Positions 1-7,665 of a stretch of 64,000 bases of DNA are shown here, piece by piece. The stretch is from contig NZ_VUNL01000013.1 of the NCBI RefSeq assembly GCF_009697385.1, forward strand, positions 1-64,000. The letters run 5' to 3'. The notes below the pieces were generated by a model. That model was not told the DNA's origin and searched no databases. It saw only the letters and a program-made list of their open reading frames with translations. Position numbers and translations under genes: made by a program. The DNA is from Wylensekiella montiformis. GTDB taxonomy: Bacteria > Bacillota > Negativicutes > Selenomonadales > Selenomonadaceae. The stretch's first letter is position 1, and the number at the start of each line of letters is the position of its first letter.

Positions 1-59
1 AGCATTATCCCTTGTATTTCAACCGAAAAAAGCCCCAAAAATCCAAGGCGATATTATGG

Positions 60-126
60 ATTACATCTATGGGAATGCCTCATAATTGATAACTTTTATC
101 GGTCTCACATCATTGACAAACCTACA
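60..126 (+). mobile_element. Remnant of the 3' end of the island-flanking IS
   Basis: This 67-bp stretch is nearly identical to the last part of the two larger element copies near 50990-51056 and 63362-63428. The final ~22 bp of the element (its terminal inverted repeat) are missing here, and nothing upstream of the stretch matches the rest of the element. It is therefore a solo scar of the same family. The 59 bases to its left show nothing I recognise. Confidence 0.8.
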
Positions 127-138
127 CGTTATGTACAG

Positions 139-290
139 CATACCGCCCTCCCCTGCAAAATTCCTTCTTTGCCGCTCAGGCGGGAGCAGCCCGTTTCTCC
201 CTTCCGCCGACGGCTTCGAGGAACGGATAGGACAATCCCCCGGACAGGGCGATGGAGCTTCACCGTCCCATACGGGGGAATCTGTCACCT
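139..290 (-). other. GC-rich structured element leading into a truncated gene start
   Basis: Read on the minus strand, two strong stem-loops follow each other. The first pairs 231-242 with 273-286, with a further inner stem. The second pairs 179-190 with about 197-208. They are followed by a purine-rich Shine-Dalgarno-like stretch at 142-156 and an ATG at 141-139. Only a few codons follow that ATG before the IS remnant at 126. This could be the leader RNA of a gene destroyed by the insertion, or merely the 3' region of the GerM-domain gene upstream. I could not match it to a known riboswitch class. Confidence 0.3.
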
Positions 291-333
291 GAAAGAAAGT
301 CTCTCCTTGAAAAACAGCAACCAAAACATCCAC

Positions 334-930
334 TCAATCCAGCAGATGATTCATCCGTGTCAGCGGAGCGGAAAGATCCATATGTCCGGCTAAGGTTTCC
401 ACTTTTTCCCCATCGATAAGGATCTGTACTTTCCGGATCTCAGAAAATCCGGTCATGGTATTGACGACAGAACCGACCAGCATCTCCTCACCGGTCGAGC
501 CGCCGGCAAAATGGCGAACCAGATCCCGGCTGAAATCCACATACGCCGTATCCCCGCGGACGCTGACGCTTCGCAGCTTCGTCTGACGAGGAATGATGTT
601 CGTCTGCCCTTTCTCCTTCGTCCCTTCCAGCAAAGCTTTCATCGCTGCCGTATATTTATCGCCGCCTGACAGGCTGATCGTGCGGCGTACCGCAATAAGC
701 TTCATCCCCTGATCATCCGGGTAATACACTTTGATTTGCATGGTTTTCGCCGCTTCCTTCTTCGCAGGAGAAGAAGAGGACACCTCTCCGGCAGAAGTCC
801 CCGTCCCGGCTGTGACCGACGATGAAGTTCCGTTTACTGTCCCTCTTTCTCCTGCCGTTCCGCAGCCCGCCGTCATAACAGCTGCCGCCAGAATCATCCC
901 CGTCAGCAGAATATCCTTCCACTTCTTCAT
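334..930 (-). CDS. GerM-domain lipoprotein
   Basis: A 198-residue exported lipoprotein. A type II signal peptide ends in a lipobox (VMTAG before Cys23), followed by a Ser/Thr/Gly-rich linker to about residue 60. The rest matches the GerMN (sporulation/spore germination) domain: the KVYYPDD opening, the IPRQTKLRSVSV strand and the AYVDFSRDL segment are typical. GerMN proteins of non-sporulating firmicutes usually sit beside cell-wall amidases. Here the gene starts 4 bp after the amidase stop and is probably co-transcribed with it. A GAGGTG ribosome site precedes the ATG. The exact function is unknown; a peptidoglycan-associated role is inferred from context. Confidence 0.85.
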   Translation of the reverse strand: MKKWKDILLTGMILAAAVMTAGCGTAGERGTVNGTSSSVTAGTGTSAGEVSSSSPAKKEAAKTMQIKVYYPDDQGMKLIAVRRTISLSGGDKYTAAMKALLEGTKEKGQTNIIPRQTKLRSVSVRGDTAYVDFSRDLVRHFAGGSTGEEMLVGSVVNTMTGFSEIRKVQILIDGEKVETLAGHMDLSAPLTRMNHLLD

Positions 931-934
931 GATA

Positions 935-2020
935 TCACCTCATATTTTCTGTCCGGCTGCTGCCTTCCGAAAAGTAACGAGCCAGTGCACGGACTGCCGC
1001 ACCAGCGATTTTCCATTGATAAGATTCGTCACGAAGCATGGCTTCCTCCCGTTCATTGGAAATAAACCCAATCTCGATCAGGGAGGCCGGCACACGGTTA
1101 TGTTTCAGCACATAAAATTCTGCCTGCTTCACACCACGATTGTATAATCCGCCTGCACGCGCCAATTCTTCATTCAGCCGGGCGGCCAGACGACGCCCGC
1201 CCGCCGAAGGCGCATAATAATACGTTTCCATTCCATGCGCCGCCGGGTTCGAGAACGAATTGCAATGAACCGAAACGAAGGCCTCCGCCCCCGGCAACTG
1301 ATTCACAACATCACAGCGCGCCTGAAGTTCTTCTTTGGCGGTATCGTTCGGCGCATAGACATCGACATCTGTAAGCCGCGTCATCCGCACACGCGCGCCG
1401 GAACGTTCCAGCAGCTCTTTTATTTTCTTCGACACCGACAGGGTAACTTCCTTCTCCATAACGCCGGTCGGGCCGATGGCGCCGCTGTCGCTGCCGCCGT
1501 GCCCCGGATCGATCACCACTGCCCTGCCGGACAGCTCTTTCCACGATCCGCCATGATCGGTCTGAGGCTCCAGCAGATCGATGACAAGCCGATACGGCTT
1601 CCTCGCACGGCGATCCCGTTCCGCGGTGTAAACCCGAAAGTCCGCTGCATCAACGGATTGGAGAGCATGCACCTGAACCTGCACAGCGGATTCCCTGCTC
1701 TGTCGAATGTGCAGGGAATCCGCCAGCTTACTGTGAAGGCGAATATCCTGATGCAGCTCGCCGCGCTTCATATTCTGCAGATCGACCGTGATCTGCCGAT
1801 CCGGCGCCGATACCGATGCCGTATACTTTGCGGGTGCGCGTTCCATACCGATCTCAATACGAAATGCCTGCCGGCCATCTATGGTCAGCTCTGTCGTCTG
1901 AAAGTAATTGAGCTCATTCATCCGGTTATGACGCGCTGCTTCACCAGTACCCGGCACCAGTATAAGCAGTACAGCCAGAATGACTCCCGCCCAACTTGCC
2001 CAGCGGAATATTTTGTCCAT
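935..2020 (-). CDS. N-acetylmuramoyl-L-alanine amidase with AMIN domain
   Basis: Secreted zinc amidase that cleaves the MurNAc-L-Ala bond of peptidoglycan. After an N-terminal hydrophobic signal segment come an AMIN-like targeting domain (roughly residues 35-150) and an Amidase_3 domain. The zinc and catalytic residues are visible: the His of DPGHGG, the Glu of VMEKEVTL, the His of SVHCNS and the Glu of SLIEIGF. I chose the ATG at 2020 because AGGAGG lies nine bases upstream. An in-frame ATG at 2038 would put that ribosome site inside the gene. It follows DUF3006 directly and is followed at 4 bp by the GerM lipoprotein, forming a cell-envelope operon. Confidence 0.9.
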   Translation of the reverse strand: MDKIFRWASWAGVILAVLLILVPGTGEAARHNRMNELNYFQTTELTIDGRQAFRIEIGMERAPAKYTASVSAPDRQITVDLQNMKRGELHQDIRLHSKLADSLHIRQSRESAVQVQVHALQSVDAADFRVYTAERDRRARKPYRLVIDLLEPQTDHGGSWKELSGRAVVIDPGHGGSDSGAIGPTGVMEKEVTLSVSKKIKELLERSGARVRMTRLTDVDVYAPNDTAKEELQARCDVVNQLPGAEAFVSVHCNSFSNPAAHGMETYYYAPSAGGRRLAARLNEELARAGGLYNRGVKQAEFYVLKHNRVPASLIEIGFISNEREEAMLRDESYQWKIAGAAVRALARYFSEGSSRTENMR

Positions 2021-2034
2021 CAGACTGTTCCTCC

Positions 2035-2235
2035 TCAATCTTGCAGCAGGTCCAAAGCTTCCTGCTCTGCCTGCTCCGTCGCCTCTTTGTCATAGGAGAT
2101 GTCTATCTTCAGATAATCTCCCTCGCTGACCTCCGCAGGAAGAAACTCCCGGGGAAAATTTACCTTTTTCATCTCATCGCCAAGAAGAAGCACGGCCAGC
2201 TCTCCCTCAAAGCGATCAATATACGCAGAAATCAT
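2035..2235 (-). CDS. DUF3006 small protein
   Basis: A 66-residue acidic protein of the DUF3006 family, recognised from the ISAYIDRFEGELAVLLLGD opening and overall length. Members usually lie next to ComEC/metallo-beta-lactamase proteins and have no established activity. It overlaps the stop of the metallo-beta-lactamase lipoprotein gene by an ATGA, so the two are probably translationally coupled. No signal peptide or membrane segment is visible. Confidence 0.8.
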   Translation of the reverse strand: MISAYIDRFEGELAVLLLGDEMKKVNFPREFLPAEVSEGDYLKIDISYDKEATEQAEQEALDLLQD

Positions 2236-3182
2236 TGTGCGCCTCCCTCTTCCGGCTGAATCTGATAAGACTGCCCGTCGCTCGTAATCCGGATCGTGCC
2301 ATTCTTATCCGTCTCAAAAATCTTCAGCTTCAGCGCCCGAAACCTCTTCATCGCTTCTTTATGCGGATGTCCATAGTCATTGCCGGCTCCGCACGAAATC
2401 AACACGGCTTCCGGTTGTACAGCGCGCAGGAACACATTGGAGGAAGAGGTCTTGCTGCCGTGGTGACCCGCTTTGAGCACGGATGCTTTCAGATCCTTTT
2501 GATAGCGGGCGAGCATAGACTCCTCTTCTTTGGTTTCCGCATCTCCAGTAAACATCATGGAAAACGTTCCAAAAACCAGCTTTCCTGTCACAGACTCATT
2601 GTTCGGGTCATGCTTGTACCCTTTTTTGCTTCCTTTCTGTACCTGTTCGGCAGAAGGCGCAAAAACCTGAAAGGAGATATGATCGCCAAAGTCCAGAACA
2701 TCTCCGGCCTTCAGCGCATGACATGGAATCCCCTTTGTTTTTAACGCTTTCCGGTAACCGATATACAATTTCGAAGTAGACAGAATGCCATTATCATAGA
2801 CCTCGCCGACTTGAAATTCCTTCAAAAGCAGTTCCATTCCGCCGATATGATCCGCATGCGGATGGGTAAGAATGACTTTGTCAATTTTACGAACTCCCGC
2901 TTTTTGCAGCTCACTGCGCAGTTTTTCACGCTCGTCCACATCGCTCGTATCGATAAGCACCGTCTGTTCGGACGTCTGAATCAGAATCGCATCGCCCTGA
3001 CCGACATTCAGCATACGAAGATCCAAATGCCCCGGCTCAGGCATGGATGACGACGATCCATCCGCAGCCGAAGCACTCTGCTGCGCCGCAGAGGGACCGG
3101 AGCCCGGCGTATTGCCGCAGCCAGACAAAAACGCTGCAGCAAGCAGCAACAATCCAAGGAAAATACCGATTCGTTTTCGCAT
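2232..3182 (-). CDS. ComEC-like metallo-beta-lactamase lipoprotein
   Basis: Exported lipoprotein: the signal peptide ends in FLSGC and a low-complexity Ser/Gly linker follows. The body is a metallo-beta-lactamase fold like the C-terminal domain of ComEC/Rec2. Metal-site motifs are THPHADHIGG, TGDAE, KAGHHGS and YGHPH. Stand-alone versions are predicted phosphodiesterases or nucleases at the cell surface; the substrate is not known. The ATG at 3182 is preferred because GAGG lies eight bases upstream, while the earlier GTG and ATG (3191, 3188) sit on top of it. It lies 10 bp after the HAD phosphatase gene and overlaps DUF3006. Confidence 0.85.
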   Translation of the reverse strand: MRKRIGIFLGLLLLAAAFLSGCGNTPGSGPSAAQQSASAADGSSSSMPEPGHLDLRMLNVGQGDAILIQTSEQTVLIDTSDVDEREKLRSELQKAGVRKIDKVILTHPHADHIGGMELLLKEFQVGEVYDNGILSTSKLYIGYRKALKTKGIPCHALKAGDVLDFGDHISFQVFAPSAEQVQKGSKKGYKHDPNNESVTGKLVFGTFSMMFTGDAETKEEESMLARYQKDLKASVLKAGHHGSKTSSSNVFLRAVQPEAVLISCGAGNDYGHPHKEAMKRFRALKLKIFETDKNGTIRITSDGQSYQIQPEEGGAQ

Positions 3183-3192
3183 TGCCATCACC

Positions 3193-4011
3193 TCATCTGC
3201 AAGAGAATCCTTGCCGCTTTAAAATATAACGATAAATTCCCTCAGCCGCCCCGTCTTCATCCACGGTTGGCAAAACATGCTCTGCCCGGGCCTTCAGTTC
3301 CCGTCCGGCATTGCCCATGACCAGACTGTGCCCGACGGCATCCATCATTTCCAGATCATTGAGGCCGTCGCCGAAAGCATAGCTTTGTTCCACCGGAATA
3401 TTCAGATACGACAGCGCCTGCTGTATACCGGTCGCCTTAGACACCTCTGCCGAATAAAGTTCCATATAGCGCTGAAGCGTCGGATCGATCAGTCCTGTAA
3501 GGCCCGGCCAGGCCAGAAATTTATGAAAGATCCCGCCAGCGCCCGGCGTGCCGCAAAGAAATTCCATCTTACCGACGGACAAGCGGTCTAACTCGTAATC
3601 ACGCACAAAACGATCCACCGGAATATCAATATCACGATATACCTTCTCAAGCCCCCGGTACTCCGTCTTGAGATAGACATCCGGCCAGCTTTCCAGAATA
3701 TACTCGATGCCGTTTGCTTCCGCAATCGCTACAATTTCCTTCACCGTCGGCAGAGGAAGATTTCTGCGAAAGATAACGCGTCCATCCAGAAGAACAATTG
3801 CTCCGTTGAGCAGAACAAAACCGTCGAACAGGCCTGAGGAGGTAAAATCCGGACTGAGATAGGCCCATGGCCGTCCCGAAGCGATAAACGTATAACACCC
3901 GGCCCGCCGAAGATCACGAATGGCCGCCCTGACCGCCTCGTGCATCGAGGTCTGCCCATTTTTGATATTGATCAGCGTACCGTCAATATCAAAAAAGACC
4001 GCCTTACTCAT
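3193..4011 (-). CDS. Cof-type HAD-IIB phosphatase
   Basis: A 272-residue cytoplasmic phosphatase of the HAD superfamily, Cof/YidA-like subclass IIB. The nucleophile and acid aspartates are in FFDIDGTL (D8, D10), motif II in ASGRP, the lysine in VGKMEF, and the metal-binding aspartates in FGDGLNDLEMM. These enzymes hydrolyse sugar phosphates or phosphorylated cofactors, and specificity cannot be read from sequence. The start at 4011 matches the family and forms an ATGA overlap with the preceding membrane-protein gene. A longer reading upstream has no family match. Confidence 0.88.
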   Translation of the reverse strand: MSKAVFFDIDGTLINIKNGQTSMHEAVRAAIRDLRRAGCYTFIASGRPWAYLSPDFTSSGLFDGFVLLNGAIVLLDGRVIFRRNLPLPTVKEIVAIAEANGIEYILESWPDVYLKTEYRGLEKVYRDIDIPVDRFVRDYELDRLSVGKMEFLCGTPGAGGIFHKFLAWPGLTGLIDPTLQRYMELYSAEVSKATGIQQALSYLNIPVEQSYAFGDGLNDLEMMDAVGHSLVMGNAGRELKARAEHVLPTVDEDGAAEGIYRYILKRQGFSCR

Positions 4012-4220
4012 CGTTTTCCTTTCCAATAAACATAACACCGCACGATGAGCAGTACCGCCCATATCACAAAACAAACAACATAAACCTTATCGATCAGCGT
4101 CATGGCCTGATAATCAATAGAAAACAAAAACAGATACAAGCCGATCGCTCCGATCAGCAGATCCATTGGCCTGATTGCCTTGCGTAACCAATTCACAGAG
4201 ATTCCTCCCCCTTTTGCCAC
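4008..4220 (-). CDS. Small two-helix membrane protein
   Basis: A 70-residue protein with two predicted transmembrane helices, about residues 19-35 and 45-62, and basic ends. I do not recognise the family. It is the first gene of the minus-strand operon running to the GerM lipoprotein, and its stop overlaps the ATG of the HAD phosphatase. That overlap and the absence of any competing frame support it as a real gene. Confidence 0.6.
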   Translation of the reverse strand: MAKGGGISVNWLRKAIRPMDLLIGAIGLYLFLFSIDYQAMTLIDKVYVVCFVIWAVLLIVRCYVYWKGKR

Positions 4221-4301
4221 ATCCAGTAAAATTCATTCTTAATGTTACTAAAAATCCCGTTGGTATTCAAGCAGAAATTGCAGGGGCCGCTTTGACAGAC
4301 G

Positions 4302-4365
4302 TTGACAAAATCATACGGCTTCTATAAAATATACGAAAGAAACGGTATGTTAAAAGATATAACAT
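4302..4365 (+). promoter_or_regulatory. gntR promoter and palindromic operator
   Basis: A consensus-like sigma-70 promoter is present: TTGACA at 4302-4307, a 17-bp spacer and TAAAAT at 4325-4330. Downstream of it lies a perfect inverted repeat, ATGTTA (4347-4352), 7 bp, TAACAT (4360-4365). Its position at the start of transcription and before a GntR gene suggests an autoregulatory operator. The assignment is inference from position and symmetry. Confidence 0.65.
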
Positions 4366-4398
4366 TTTATTATAAAACATACACAGAGGTGAATCGGA

Positions 4399-5115
4399 TT
4401 GTTGAAATATCAGGCCATCGCAGAGGACCTCCGCCAGAAAATCACACAAGGCACCTACCAGCCGGATGATCAGCTGCCGCTGACCAGCGAATTGGAAAAG
4501 ATCTATCATGCCAGCAAAATGACGATCAAACGGGCGCTGGATCATCTGGAGTCGGAAGGGCTTATCGTCAAACGACGCGGCAGCGGCACCTTTGTCAAAG
4601 GACTAGCCATGAACGATCTCGATAAGCTCATACGGCACAGCCGCAGCCAGCTCTTCGGCATGTCGAAAGTCTATGCGGGCCATGCGGTCACCAGCAAGGT
4701 ACGAGTCTTTGAGATCGTCACCGCCCCAAAAGAAGTCAAGACACAGCTGCGTCTTAACCATGAAACATTCGTCTATCGCATCGTCCGCGTACGCCTTTTA
4801 GATGGAACGCCGTTTTCTCTGGAAACCAGCTATATGCCGATTTTTCTGATCCCCAATCTGCGCCGCCAGCATGCCGAACAGTCCATTTTTTCCTACATCC
4901 GGGACTCTCTGCATCTGAAAATCCAAAGCGCACACCGGATCGTCCGGGTCCGCGGAGCCAACAGTCAGGAATCCGCGGAACTGCACATCGCATCAGATTC
5001 TCCGGTCGCTGTCGTACAGGAAACCTACTTTCTCGCCAGCGGCATCCCCTTCAACTATAGCGTCACCACGCATGAACCAAAGCATTTCGCTTTGGAAACG
5101 GTTATCATCGATTAA
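4399..5115 (+). CDS. GntR-family regulator with UTRA domain
   Basis: A 238-residue HutC-subfamily transcription factor. The winged helix-turn-helix occupies about residues 1-70 (motif SKMTIKRALDHLESEGLI, with RGSGTFV in the wing). The UTRA ligand-binding domain follows (DGTPFSLETSYMP and the PVAVVQETYFLASGIPF strand). UTRA domains typically sense sugars or other small metabolites. The start is a TTG at 4399 behind AGAGGTG. It is separated by a shared terminator from the convergent CE2 esterase gene and probably controls the carbohydrate locus to its right. A fragment of a similar UTRA domain lies at 17275-17333. Confidence 0.88.
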   Translation: MLKYQAIAEDLRQKITQGTYQPDDQLPLTSELEKIYHASKMTIKRALDHLESEGLIVKRRGSGTFVKGLAMNDLDKLIRHSRSQLFGMSKVYAGHAVTSKVRVFEIVTAPKEVKTQLRLNHETFVYRIVRVRLLDGTPFSLETSYMPIFLIPNLRRQHAEQSIFSYIRDSLHLKIQSAHRIVRVRGANSQESAELHIASDSPVAVVQETYFLASGIPFNYSVTTHEPKHFALETVIID

Positions 5116-5135
5116 ATTTTATTTGAATAGGACAG

Positions 5136-5176
5136 AAAAAGCCGGGCGCTTGCCGCAATACAAGCCCCGGCTTTTT
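5136..5176. terminator. Bidirectional terminator between gntR and CE2 gene
   Basis: AAAAAGCCGGG and CCCGGCTTTTT form a strong GC stem (with CTTG/CAAG extending it) flanked by A and T runs on both sides, as expected for a terminator serving two convergent genes. Confidence 0.85.
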
Positions 5177-5196
5177 GCTTTTCTCTTTTATCCTGT

Positions 5197-6312
5197 TTAC
5201 TTCCAGCCCATAATCGCTGCTATCTTATCTTTGAGGTAGTCAGCGATTTTTTGATGTCCCGTCTGCAGCGGATGCGTGCTGTCATGAGCATAATCGCTCT
5301 CTTCGAGCAGCGGCTGCGGATCATTGATTGCAAGGAAGTAGACTTCCTTCATCCCTTCGCCTGTCACCTGATCGACAGCAGCCTTGACCCATGCACGTCC
5401 CCGTTTGCCGACCCAGCCCGGCACTGGTTCCGTGCAGATAATCTTCTTGCCGGGATTCACTGAACGGATTGTCTTGATCAGGTGGACATAACCAGCGACG
5501 AACTCATCCCGGGTCGGACTGTGCTGTGCCGGCTTGCTGAAATCATTGGTTCCCATCGCAACAATCGTCGCATCAATCGGGAAATCCTTCGCGTCCCAGA
5601 GGGAATGCTCGCCCGATTTCCTGTCAGAATACATCGTCCAGACATAGTGATCGGCTGTGTGAACCTGATTCGACGGCCAAGGATCCGCCCAATTGTGGAC
5701 AACGCCCTCGCCGGACTTTGCTACGATGCTGTAGTCAGCCCCCAGCATGCGCGACACCTTCGGACCATAAGCCTGATCGTTATCTTCGATATCGTTGTAG
5801 TTCTCGCCCTTGAGTTCGCCGTCATTTTTGGCGCCGGCCGTGATGGAGTCGCCGACGAATTCGAGGCGGCGCGTTTTGAGCGGGTCCGGTTTCTCAAGCT
5901 TCGCACCGTCGTCGAGTTCAAAACCGTAAAACTTCGTCGTACCCATGTAGCCCTCAGTCGAACGCACAAAGAGCAGCTTGTGGGTTCCCGGTTTGAGGTT
6001 CTCAGCAAGAACCGTCTCGCTTCCCTTCGGCTTGATCTTCTTGAGCGCGCTGCCATCGATGCTGACGCGCCACTTGTCGTTCGGGTCGCGCATCTTTGCC
6101 TTGATGCTCGTGCCCGTGAAGTTTGCCTTGATATAAACAGCCCCCTGCGCACACTGGTATTCCTGCGCATTGCTCTTATCCCAGCGGCCGAAATACTGCA
6201 GATTCGCGTCATTTGGTGCAATCATCGTCGCAGCCGATGCGTTCTGGGGCACACCAGTACAGAGTGCGCCCATGCTCAGAAGCGCCGCCGCAAGCAAGAT
6301 GCGTTTCTTCAT
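5197..6312 (-). CDS. Secreted CE2-type acetyl esterase (SGNH hydrolase)
   Basis: A 371-residue exported protein with a signal peptide ending near residue 28 (NASAA). An N-terminal beta-sandwich as in carbohydrate esterase family 2 spans about 30-150 (LQYFGRWDKS opening, WRVSIDG). It is followed by an SGNH domain: Ser block FVGDSITAG, Asn block GTNDF and the catalytic His in HDSTHP. CE2 enzymes remove O-acetyl groups from hemicelluloses. The ATG at 6312 is chosen because it starts the signal peptide behind GGAAGAG. It is a paralogue of the gene at 16163 and follows the other SGNH gene, suggesting joint action on an acetylated glycan. Confidence 0.87.
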   Translation of the reverse strand: MKKRILLAAALLSMGALCTGVPQNASAATMIAPNDANLQYFGRWDKSNAQEYQCAQGAVYIKANFTGTSIKAKMRDPNDKWRVSIDGSALKKIKPKGSETVLAENLKPGTHKLLFVRSTEGYMGTTKFYGFELDDGAKLEKPDPLKTRRLEFVGDSITAGAKNDGELKGENYNDIEDNDQAYGPKVSRMLGADYSIVAKSGEGVVHNWADPWPSNQVHTADHYVWTMYSDRKSGEHSLWDAKDFPIDATIVAMGTNDFSKPAQHSPTRDEFVAGYVHLIKTIRSVNPGKKIICTEPVPGWVGKRGRAWVKAAVDQVTGEGMKEVYFLAINDPQPLLEESDYAHDSTHPLQTGHQKIADYLKDKIAAIMGWK

Positions 6313-6365
6313 TATGATCTCTTCCTTTCGTCTGTCACTGCGTTGCCTTCTGGCCTCACGCCCTG

Positions 6366-7628
6366 TCATTTCCCAGTCTTAGCGGCATGGCGGACTTTCT
6401 GAATGTCGATCTCCGTCTGCTCGCCCCTGAGGAAAGTGCTCTTCCCGGCCTCGCTGCCCGTCCTGTGCCATGAAGCCTTGGCAAGCTCCGGGGTTAGCTC
6501 CTGCGTCTTGCCTTTGCGCGCGCCGACAGAGAGCATCGTCTCAGCCCATGCCTTGCGCATCATACCGTAGCCCTTCGGACTCGGATGAACGCCATCCGGC
6601 CCAAGCCAATCGCGGTGATCCTTGAAGATTGCCCAAAAATCCGGCCCCTTGAGAACGCTCTTCGGATATTTCTTGTAGAGCTCATCGATCTTGGCGTTGT
6701 AAAGCGGTGCATTGTCAGCCACCCCGGGTTCAGCCGACCAGGGAATCTTGCCAACAACCGGTACCTTGCCAGTCGCGAGAACCTTCTGCACGATGGTGTC
6801 CATGTTCTCATAGTACTTCTCCATGTTCTTCCCATTGCCCCAGGAGTCGTTCGTGCCAAGCACGATGCCGACATACTTGCCCGGGAAGACGGAGAGCCAA
6901 TTGTCGATGTTCTTTACGCCGTCTTTCGACTTGATGCTGCCCGTGCCGCCGTACTCGAAGATCGGGTAGTAGGCCGGATTGGCCGCGTTCACGAGCTGGC
7001 CGGCCGGACCGTATGGCGAACCGGAAAAGTTGCCCGAACCTGCCGTGATGCTGTCACCGTAGACAATCCAATCATCGGCAAGGCCGTCTTTCGCCTCGTA
7101 GACATCGAGGTTGATGGCCGCCTTCGGGCCGCTCGCATTATCGACCGTGCCGACATGGACGCGCACCCAGTTGTACTTTGAGAGATCGAGCACGTGCTGG
7201 CGCGAATGGTAGACATTGTCCTTGACCGTCACGAGCGTCTGCCAGCCGCTCGCCGGCAGCTTGCCGCCTGCGGCCGTATTCCCCTCGATCGTGTAGTTCT
7301 GCAAATTGCCGTACGAGAGGCGCTGTTTGATCGTCGGGTCGTAGTCATAGCTGCTGCTGTACCAGACGACGACCGACTTCGCGCGGCTGGCCTGCGGAAC
7401 CTTGCTGAGGTCGTAAGCCAGCCAGCCCGGCGCCTTGCCGTTCCAGGTCGTCTGATAGTTCGCATCGTTAGCAAGCTCCGGCTTATCGCTTGAAGCATAC
7501 GCCGGCACGCCGCGGCTGATGAGGTGCGTCGCCGGTATCGGTGCCGCAAAAGCAGCGCTCGTACCCATGAGGCAGCAGGCTGCTAATATGGCAATCCGCC
7601 GCTTAGGCAACAGCGGAAAATGTTTCAT
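6366..7628 (-). CDS. Secreted SGNH esterase with galactose-binding-like N-domain
   Basis: An exported protein of about 420 residues. After the signal peptide, residues ~35-185 look like an F5/8-type (discoidin/carbohydrate-binding) beta-sandwich (GWLAYDLSK, WVRVHVGTVD). The SGNH hydrolase domain follows: IVYGDSITAG, the Gly of YGGTGSI, LGTNDSWG and catalytic DGVHPSPKG. The domain order resembles mannan esterases with a carbohydrate-binding partner domain, but subfamily assignment (for example CE17-like) is a guess. The ATG at 7628 has GAAAGAAG upstream; a GTG at 7637 is possible. The gene lies between a CE2 esterase and an OmpM-type porin on the same strand. Confidence 0.8.
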   Translation of the reverse strand: MKHFPLLPKRRIAILAACCLMGTSAAFAAPIPATHLISRGVPAYASSDKPELANDANYQTTWNGKAPGWLAYDLSKVPQASRAKSVVVWYSSSYDYDPTIKQRLSYGNLQNYTIEGNTAAGGKLPASGWQTLVTVKDNVYHSRQHVLDLSKYNWVRVHVGTVDNASGPKAAINLDVYEAKDGLADDWIVYGDSITAGSGNFSGSPYGPAGQLVNAANPAYYPIFEYGGTGSIKSKDGVKNIDNWLSVFPGKYVGIVLGTNDSWGNGKNMEKYYENMDTIVQKVLATGKVPVVGKIPWSAEPGVADNAPLYNAKIDELYKKYPKSVLKGPDFWAIFKDHRDWLGPDGVHPSPKGYGMMRKAWAETMLSVGARKGKTQELTPELAKASWHRTGSEAGKSTFLRGEQTEIDIQKVRHAAKTGK

Positions 7629-7665
7629 TCTATACACACTTCTTTCTTTGAATCATATAACAACG

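Noticed and set aside
139-290. Assignment of the structured element to a known riboswitch (cobalamin, SAM, TPP, glycine)
   Set aside because: None of the conserved core sequences of these classes could be found by eye.
67-333. An 88-codon minus-strand frame at the window start
   Set aside because: It runs through stem-loops and the IS remnant and has no recognisable domain; better read as a structured leader plus insertion scar.
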